DNA from: Oscillospiraceae bacterium
GTDB taxonomy: Bacteria > Bacillota > Clostridia > Oscillospirales > Oscillospiraceae
Direction of reading: 5' to 3'
Assembly: GCA_021770845.1 (NCBI GenBank)
Contig: JAETQF010000001.1
Location: 248,001 to 312,000, forward strand
DNA length: 64,000 nucleotides
Part shown: positions 48,859 through 56,700 of the stretch, one piece after another
How positions within the stretch are numbered: the first letter of the stretch is position 1
How the letters are laid out: the number at the start of each line of letters is the position of its first letter
Position numbers and translations under genes: made by a program
The notes under the pieces: model-generated
What the model saw: only the letters and a program-made list of their open reading frames with translations
What the model was told of the DNA's origin: nothing
Databases searched by the model: none

Positions 48859-49251
48859 CCGTGAAATTCCCCTTAAATGGTTCATTTTTCATAGGTACTC
48901 ATCGTATTCTCAGCTCGACCCCCGATGAGATATAGGGAACAGTAACGGACAAGGCTCGGCGGGCCTTCACGGACACATTCCAAGGGTCTCTACTGCTTTC
49001 AACCCAGGGGATGGCGGACGGTTTTGCCAAAATCGCCCCGCACAGGCTTTATCGCGGCCCGGAAGGGGCTTTCGCTCCCTCCGGGTCATGGCGCGCACTG
49101 TGCGTCTGTCCGTGTGGTGATCCGTACTGCTGGTGTTCAATTTTCAAGGTGCAGGAGGCTTGGTTGCCTTGGTTTTATTGTAAATGGCGCGGCATCCGTT
49201 GGATAGAGAACGATGGACACATCCCCGTGACCATGGGACACACCTACCGTC
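48859..49251. other. Gene-less interval
   Basis: About 390 bases between the helicase and the XRE gene. No supported coding sequence on either strand, no tRNA, no clear promoter. Contains CGGCCCGGAAGGGGC-type short GC repeats (about 49056-49075). It could hold an element end or the helicase operon control region, but I see no decisive signal. Confidence 0.5.
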
Positions 49252-49560
49252 TTAGAGATGGGCCTGGAGCATTGTCAGCCTGTCAATCAACTCGGCAATT
49301 TCCTTTTTCAACTGCACCTTGCTCCCATACTCCAGTGCATTATTCCGCTCCATGCCAAGGATGAGCGAATCTATGGGCACATGGAAAAATTCAGAAAGCT
49401 GTATGAACAAATCTACCGAACAGCCTTTTGTGCCGGATTCGATCCGGCTCAAATGACTCCGATCCATATTCAGCGTTTTGGCCAGTTGGTTCTGGGTGTA
49501 CCCGTTTTGGATACGCAGGTTCTGTATGTACGCGCCGCTGCGCTTCGTGTCATAGTTCAT
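49252..49560 (-). CDS. XRE-family helix-turn-helix regulator
   Basis: 102 residues from ATG 49560 (MNYDTKRSGAYIQNLRIQNG) with GGAGA eight bases upstream. HTH: 'NGYTQNQLAKTLNMDRSHLS' then 'RIESGTKGCSVDLFIQLSEF', followed by a C-terminal helix. Typical small repressor of a mobile or defence element. The inverted repeat ATCTCAAA/TTTGAGAT just upstream (49575-49606) is a candidate autoregulatory operator. Confidence 0.88.
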   Translation of the reverse strand: MNYDTKRSGAYIQNLRIQNGYTQNQLAKTLNMDRSHLSRIESGTKGCSVDLFIQLSEFFHVPIDSLILGMERNNALEYGSKVQLKKEIAELIDRLTMLQAHL

Positions 49561-49574
49561 TTGTGATGTCTCCA

Positions 49575-49606
49575 ATCTCAAATTTTGGGGGTGAGCGGTT
49601 TGAGAT
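49575..49606 (-). promoter_or_regulatory. Inverted repeat upstream of the XRE gene
   Basis: ATCTCAAA (49575-49582) and TTTGAGAT (49599-49606), perfect 8-base arms, centre-to-centre 24 bases, 15 bases before the start codon. Candidate repressor site. Confidence 0.45.
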
Positions 49607-49687
49607 CGGGGTCACGGATATTCCGCTATGTATGGCTGCCAGCAGGCGGCAGGCGGTTGGGGAACACTGTCAAATCGGGTCGAAACG

Positions 49688-49830
49688 AAAAAAAGGGCGG
49701 CCCCCTTATCGGAGGCCGCACCTTGGACAGATAGCCTATTGTGTTGTGGTATCTTTACTCCTGGCATCTGTTTCCCCTATCCGGGAAACAGCCGTTATTG
49801 CTGCAAACAGTTCCTTCCCTTTTCTACATA
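49688..49830 (-). ncRNA. Candidate structured small RNA or terminated leader
   Basis: On the minus strand a TATAAT at 49842-49837 is followed by about 140 bases with no open reading frame. They contain a perfect stem CTGTTTCCC-ggatag-GGGAAACAG (49791-49768) and end in GCGGCC-...-GGCCGC (49719-49697) followed by seven T (49694-49688), a rho-independent terminator. The unit has its own promoter and phased upstream boxes. It may be an independent small RNA, or a leader that ends before the XRE gene 130 bases further on. No known RNA family recognised. Confidence 0.4.
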
Positions 49831-49836
49831 AAAGGG

Positions 49837-49911
49837 ATTATACAGATGGATTCTGACAAATCGCTGACATAGTCTGACATTATGCTGACATTAAATGACA
49901 GTTGCCTGTCA
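49837..49911 (-). promoter_or_regulatory. Five phased TGTCAG boxes upstream of a TATAAT
   Basis: Minus strand: TGTCAT (49900-49895), TGTCAG (49890-49885), TGTCAG (49879-49874), TGTCAG (49869-49864), TGTCAG (49858-49853), spaced 10, 11, 10 and 11 bases, i.e. one per helical turn. TATAAT follows ten bases after the last (49842-49837), so the nearest boxes cover the -35 position. This is the layout of a promoter activated by an OmpR-type regulator; the regulator gene adjoins (stop codon at 49909-49911). Confidence 0.65.
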
Positions 49912-50625
49912 AATATCGCAGGATATTACAGTGTTCGGCACAAATTGATAACCCACGCCACGAATCGAGCGGATATACACAGGATTACGCTGATCTGGCT
50001 CTATTTTCTGCCGCAGCCTGTTGATGGGCTTTGCGAGACTGCTGTGAAAATCTTTGTCCGTATGCCATACCCGGTCATAGATTTGGGCTTCTGTCAGCAC
50101 GCGATCCGGGTTCTGTGCAAAAAAGAGCAGCAGGTCAAATTCTTTGCCGGACAACTCTATCTTTTCTTCTTTTAAGAAAACCTGACGGCGCATCAGGTCA
50201 ATCTTAAAATCGCCAACGCACAGTTCGGTACGGCCACCCTGTTCCCGGTCCATGTGATCGAGCAACGTGTAGCGGTTGACCAGCGTCTGCACATATGCTG
50301 TCAGAACAGCATCCGCTGTTTGGCTATCGAGTACCTGATCTGCTCCCGCTCCCAACAAGCGGACAACATTCGAATCCTCTACGTTGTCACACAGGGCAAT
50401 AATAGGCACCGGATGTGCGCGGCGAAATGAACGCAAGAGTTCTTCCTGCCCTGCGTCTGACAGGATCAGAGACAAATCCAGAACGATCAGACTGAACTGC
50501 TGTTGATTGAATTGCCGGACTCCGTCCATCAGGTTGACGGAATACACACAGGTAAAATCGTTGAGGATCGTCTTTAGCCGGAGATACTGCTCAAAATCTG
50601 CTCCAATAAATAAAATGTGCTGCAT
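49909..50625 (-). CDS. OmpR-type response regulator with a degenerate receiver
   Basis: 238 residues, GGAGGTGAG before the ATG. The receiver keeps the phosphate-site Asp50 ('FSLIVLDLSLIL') but has only one acidic residue at the first metal position ('FIGADF') and lacks the conserved Lys (reads 'GADQVLDSQTAD' where 'GADDYITKPF' is usual). The C-terminal winged helix is normal ('LSGKEFDLLLFFAQNPDRVL', 'SLAKPINRLRQKIEP', 'SIRGVGYQFV'). No histidine kinase is adjacent. It may act without phosphorylation. Co-directional with and 86 bases downstream of the giant surface protein gene; the TGTCAG array lies just past its end. Confidence 0.9.
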   Translation of the reverse strand: MQHILFIGADFEQYLRLKTILNDFTCVYSVNLMDGVRQFNQQQFSLIVLDLSLILSDAGQEELLRSFRRAHPVPIIALCDNVEDSNVVRLLGAGADQVLDSQTADAVLTAYVQTLVNRYTLLDHMDREQGGRTELCVGDFKIDLMRRQVFLKEEKIELSGKEFDLLLFFAQNPDRVLTEAQIYDRVWHTDKDFHSSLAKPINRLRQKIEPDQRNPVYIRSIRGVGYQFVPNTVISCDI

Positions 50626-50662
50626 CAGCTCTCACCTCCTTGGTGTCCCGCATTAAGAAAGG

Positions 50663-50699
50663 CGGGGCGGTGAGACATTTGGATCGTCTCGCCGCCCCG
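50663..50699 (-). terminator. Hairpin between the giant surface-protein gene and the regulator
   Basis: CGGGGCGGtGAGAC (50663-50676) and GTCTCgCCGCCCCG (50686-50699) form a long stem; on the minus strand GCCTTTCTT follows. A moderate terminator that may let some transcription through to the regulator. Confidence 0.6.
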
Positions 50700-50711
50700 T
50701 TGTATTAGGCG

Positions 50712-53700
50712 CTATTTCTCCAAGTAGTTCTTCAGCATCTGCGCTACCTGTGCGCGGGTCGCCAGTCCCTTGGGATCGAGCCGTCCGTCACCATAGCCGC
50801 CCATGACGCCGTTCTCCACGGCCCAGCGCAGGGCTTCCAGCGCAAAGCCGCTGGCCTTGTCTGTGTCGGTGAAGTGCAGTTCTTTATCGGTGGCTGCGGG
50901 GCTTCCGGCATACCGCCAGAGCATGACGGCCAACTGCTCACGGGTGATGTTATCGTTGGGGCCGAACATCCCGTTCCCGTAGCCGCTCACAACACCCTGG
51001 CTGGTGGCCCAGCGGACAGCCTCGGTGTACCATGCGCCGTCTGCCACATCGTTGTACCGCAGCAGATAATTGACAACCGGCCTGCCCTCTTTGTTAAAGA
51101 GAATTTGAGCGAATTGGGCGCGGGAGAGGTTATCATTCGGGCCAAATCTCCCGTTGCCGTAACCGCCCATCAAGCCGTTCTCGCTGACAAAGCGTACCGC
51201 ATCATAGTACCATGCGCCCTCGGCCACATCGGAGAACGGGTTCACCCATACCGCCGCGGAGTCATAGCCCACAAAGTACAAGGACAGATGGCCGGTGGTA
51301 AAGATGGCAGACTTGCTCCGAACATCGTACATGGTGGTGCAGGGGGTGATATTGCCGGTGTTGTCCAGATAGTACACCACTACGCCGGAGGGGTTCTGTC
51401 CCGCCGCCAGGGTGTAAGGCAGGGACACGGTGGCATAGCCGCCCCGGAAGTCGGTGATGGCCCCGCTGCTGCTCCGCAGCGTCAGATCGAATACCGGGGC
51501 GCTGCCCACGGCCTCTTTCTGCCTGCTGTTGAGGTCGGCGGGCTTGGCCGGGGTGACGGTCAGAGTGATTTGACTGCCTGCCTGAGCCTGGATCGCGGAG
51601 AGAGCCTTGGCGTCAAAGGAGATTTCAGCCTCCGGGAGCTTGACCGTCAGGCCCCCGACTTCCTCGTTCTGCGCCTTTGCCGCGATGTCCTTGATAGCGG
51701 CGGCGGGCAGGTTCACCGTGTCAATGGTCTTGCCCAGGCCGGTAAAGTCGATCTCCACCATGCTGGCCTGCCCGTTGTCCCCGATGACATTCTCGATTTG
51801 AGAGGTGTCGATCTTGCTCACTGTGGCGGTGGTGCCGGACACGCTGGCGCTGACATGGACGGTGCCTTTGTCGCCGGACACGGGAACGGTGACGGTGGAA
51901 CTGCCGGGGCCGGAGGGTACATAACTGCCGCCTCCGTTGCCGTTGGTTCTGACGGTAACGGTACAAGCGGCGGTCTTGGCCCCGTCCGCTGTGGTGACGG
52001 TGATGGTGGCCGTACCTGCGCTGACGGCGGTTACTGTGCCGTTGGCGTCCACCGTGGCGACGGCGGTATTGCTGGATGTCCAGGTCACGCTCTTGTCGGT
52101 GGCGTCGCTGGGGGTAACGGTGGCGGTCAGCCGCTCCGAGCCGCCCACGGTCAGGGTCGTGCTTGTCTTGTTCAGTGTGACGCCGGTGACAGGGATGGTC
52201 GGGTCGGTGACGTTCAGCGTCCCCGGTACATAGGTGATGGCCGTGTTGTAGTTGCCGCCGCTGGGGACAGCCGCTCCGCTGGCGGTGATGGGGTACTGGC
52301 CTATGGTGTTCATATCCGCGTCACAGGTCAGGGTGGGTGCGGTGGCCAGCGTGTCCCCGCTCACAAGCCCGGTCACGGTATAGGTCAGGGCGGGCTTTGC
52401 GGCGCCTACGTCGGCCCGCTTGTCGTCCGCTTCGATGGTGATACTGGCTTTGCTGATGGTGAAACTGAGGGTACGGCTGCCGGTGTAGGTGTCGTTGGGA
52501 TCTAAAGAGAATGTCACGGTGTAGTCGCCCGCATTGGTGGGCGGGCCGCTCAGGGCCGTTCCGTCCGCCGTAGCATAGGTAGTTGTGAAACCTCCGCTAT
52601 ACGGCGAGGCCGTGGGTGTGCCGGTGTAGCCGTTATGCGTACTGCCGTTGTAGGTGCCGTTCTTCGCGGTCACGCCCTCAATACTCACAGGCTGCTTGTT
52701 GACGCGGTTGACATTGATGGTCGCGTCCACATCGGCAAAGTTTTTGGAGGAGATTATCACGACGATGGTGCCGATACTACTCTCGGTGGTGGACTCCACC
52801 GCCTTGACCGGCAGCGTCAGCGTTGTGCCGCTGATGGCCGCTGTATCAATGTCGTAGTAGCCCGCCTCGGTGATGTTGACCGTTTTCAGCGTATAGGTCA
52901 CTTCGCCCCCAAAGCTCTGCCCGCTTGCCAAAACGGGGAGCAGACGGCTGAGATCATAGGTGTACTCCCTGGCATGGCCGTTCTGCACATTCAGCGTCCC
53001 GGTCTGCGGAGTTGGAGCCGTGGCTTGGGCGATGTTCAGCGTCACCTTGGCCTCCAGCGCGTTGTAGTTGTCCGCGCCGGTAGCCGGGGTGAAGGTGGCG
53101 GTGTACTCGCCGCTGTCCCCCACGTTGGGCACGGCGTCCCCGGTCAGCTTCCAGGTGCCTGTCACCGGGGCCTCGCCCAGCTTGGCGGTCAGGCCGGAAA
53201 CGGTCAGCTCGGACAGCTTATCGCCATAGGTGCCGCTGGCGGTGCCGGTGCCGTCCGCGGTCAGGTCGGCCCTGCCGATGGTAAAGGTGCCCTGGGCGGT
53301 GCCGGAGTAGTTGCCTTTGCCCGTGACGGTGATAGTCGCGGTGCCAGCGTCGGTGTTCTTGTCATAGGCCACAGTGTAGTCGGTGTTCTCCGTCAGCGTT
53401 TTCCCGTCCAGGGTCACGGTAGGCGCTGGCGTAAGGGCGTTCCCGGTGTAGGTAAACGTGCCTGTGGTTTCCACCTTCGCCCCGGTGAGGGGCTTGGCGG
53501 TGATGGTGAAAGTCGTGGTGCCGCTGACGGTGTAGTTGCCGCCCGTCTTGTCGGTAATAGTGACGGTGGCGGTGGTGCCCACGTTGGTGTTGTTGCTGTA
53601 CTCTACTGTGTATTCGTCAGCCGGGATCACCTTCTCGCCGTCCTTCACAGTGACAGCGGGCTTCTTTTCAGCGCCGTCATAGACAAACGTGGTGGGGGAC

Positions 53701-56700
53701 AATTCAATGGTGGGATTCGTAACCTCCTTGGGGCCGACAGTAATCGCCTGGGTGACGGTCTTGCCCTGGTAGGTGATGGTCAGCTCGGTGGTGGTGACAG
53801 TCAACTCGGCGGGGCTGATCTGCACTTCACCCGTCACGACCTTGGTCGCGCCGCTGGCGTAGATTGCCGTGATCACCATGCCCGCCTTATCAAAGCTCTC
53901 GCCGTAGGTATAGGTGGTTTTGGTCGGCGGGGTGGTGACGGCAATGCTTTGCAGGGCGTCTACCGCCACGGTCAGGGAAATTGTCCCGGTGGCGGTGTTA
54001 TAATTGTCGGTGTCAGCTGGCGTGAATGTCCAGGCGTACCCCTTCGTCCCAACCGTCAGCGTCTGGCTGGGGTCCAGCGCGACAGTTCCCGCCGTGTCGC
54101 CTGCCCCATGGGTCAGGGTAATGCTGTCCAAACTGGCTGATTCATAGATTGGGTCAGGGCTGCTCACGGAAACGTCCGTTACCACGGGATTGGCCTTGGT
54201 GATGTCGGCGGTGGCCGTAGTTGTGTTTGGAGTTAGATTATAATTGTTCGCCTTTGCTGTGTCAGCCAGGGTCACGGTGACGGTGACGCTCTTACCCTCC
54301 CCGACGTTTGCATCCGCAAAGGTGCCGGTGGCGGTGTAATCTGTGCCCAGGGCCAGCATCTCGACGTTTTTCAGCCCGGTGAAGGTCACGCCGGACACGG
54401 TGGCCGTCTTGGTGGTATCGTAGGACTTGGACTTGATGGTCGCACCGCTGACAGTCAGGGCGGCCTTGTTGATGGTCAAGGTCGTATCCGCTTGGGCGGC
54501 GGTCAGGTTGTCGCTCTCCGCAATGCTGGCCCGGACGGTGTAAGTTCCCGCGTTGATGGGCAGGCCGTCCTTAAAATCGGTGCTATCCTGCGCTGCGTAG
54601 GAATATTTGGGGGACACACTGACGGTCACGCCACTCTCGGCACTGACCGTTGGCTCGGTGATCGTGGCCTGGGTGCCGTTATAGGTTATGGTCTGTGACT
54701 CGCTGCCCCAGATGATATTGACAGTAGCTCTTATGATCATCCCAACATTGGCCGTGGCAGTGGTTTTGGACAGAACATAATTGTCCTTGCTGGCACCGTC
54801 CAAAGTGATACCGCTGGCATTGATAGTCTTATCCGTCCCCACGTTTTCATCGGCGTAGACATAGCTTGCGGTGACGGTCACGTTGCCAGTGTCAGCTTCC
54901 AAAAGGCCATCCAGCGTAATTGACAGGCCACTGCCATTGCAGGTTGTGCCGCCGTCATAGGTTTTCGTGGTGGTTCCTGTGATTGTTGGAGTCAATTCCT
55001 TGGGTGCGATGGTGAAGGTCGCCGTGCTGTTGTAGCCGGAATAATTGCCATCTGCCTTGGCGGTGACAGTCACGGTGACGGTTCCGGCGTTGGTATGGTT
55101 GCCAGCTCCGCCGTTGGTGTTGGAATAGCTGATGTCATACTCGCCAGCGGCAACGGCTACACCGCCCTTCGTCACAGTGACGGCAGGGGCCTTGGCAGTG
55201 CCGTCATAGGTAAAGTTAGCGGTGTCCAGTGTGACCACAGCAGTTGCCAGGGAGGGCTTGGTGATTTCAAACATCACGTCGCCGCTCAGTAGCAAGGTAT
55301 AGTTCTCCCCGGCGCTGAGGTTGCCCAGCGTGATTTTATGCTGGCCCGTCGCGCCGGTGTCAGCGCCCTCATAGGTCAGTGCGCCGCTCAGTTGATCGTT
55401 CCCAATCAGGCTGGGAGAAAATGTGTATTTCAGCACCGGATCCGCCGCGCCGTACTCCTTGCTCTGGCCGATGTCTGGGGTGACAGTGATGGCCAGGGGG
55501 CTGATGTTCAAATCCCCCGCCACATAGGAAATATCGTAGTTTTCAGTCACATCCTCGCTGCCCCGGGTAATCCTCGCACCGGTCACGGTGATACCGCCCG
55601 GATAGCTTCCCGCGTTTTTGTAGCTGGTGGATACCGTAACGCCGTTTAGCGTGTCGCCACCGGCCAGCCCGTCTGCCTCTGCCTGTGTGGGGCCGGTCTG
55701 GATGTTTTCGCCGTAGGTGATGTTCTGATTGTTGGCCGTAATGGTCAGCGGAGCCTGGTTCACTGTCACAGAAACCTTTCCGGTGACAGTACCATAATTT
55801 TTATCATTGGGCGTAAAAACAACCTCAAACTCCCCAGTCCCCGCGCTCGGTTTCACCGTGCCGTCCTTCCAGGCGAAGGTTCCATTGGCATCCCCGCCTG
55901 TCAGCGCGCTGGCACTCAGTGCCTGGCCGTAGGTGATCTCACCAGCGGTGGGCCAGCTGTTCACGGTGGGGGCGATCTTATTGATGGTCAAATCTCCGGG
56001 GGTGTATGCGATATCATAATTTCCTGTCGCGTCCGTACTGTCCCGCGTGATTTGCGCGGAAGCTGTGATTGCCCCGCTATAGGTTCCCGGTGCGGTTTGG
56101 GATGCCGTCAGCGTGACATTGAGCGTATCTCCCGCCGCCAGTCCACTGGCCGTGTACGCGGCCTGGGAAATGTTCGTCCCATAATCGATGGTCTGCGCCT
56201 GCGCCTCGATGGTCAGGGGCCGCTTTGTGATGGTAACTTCAAAATCCTTGCTGCCCTTGTCGCTGGACACCCGCAGCGTATAGCTCCCGGCATTGACCGG
56301 TGCGGACACCCGCGTTTCGCCCTGATACCACGCAAAGGTCAGGCTTTCGGCGTTGCTTGTCACCTGATCTGCGGCCGGCTCCCGCATCGGCGTCCCGTCG
56401 TACTGCTTTGTCAGGGCGTACCCGTTGAAGCTGACCCGGAAGTCAACGACATAATTCGTGCTGCCCTCGCTGTCAGGCACATAGTCCACGCCGCCCGCCG
56501 TGACGCTTGCGGGGCGGACGCCATCCGGCAGGTAGAAATACAGCTTGCCGCCGTCGCGGGTGTAGACATCCTGCAGGCCGTAATCGCCTGTGACGTTCAC
56601 GCCAGTAACAGGGGCCTGATCGCCCGCACCGTTAAGCGTGATCTCTACAGGGCTCAGGTCTTGGCCGGAACCATTTTTCGGCGATAAGACGAGCGGTGAC

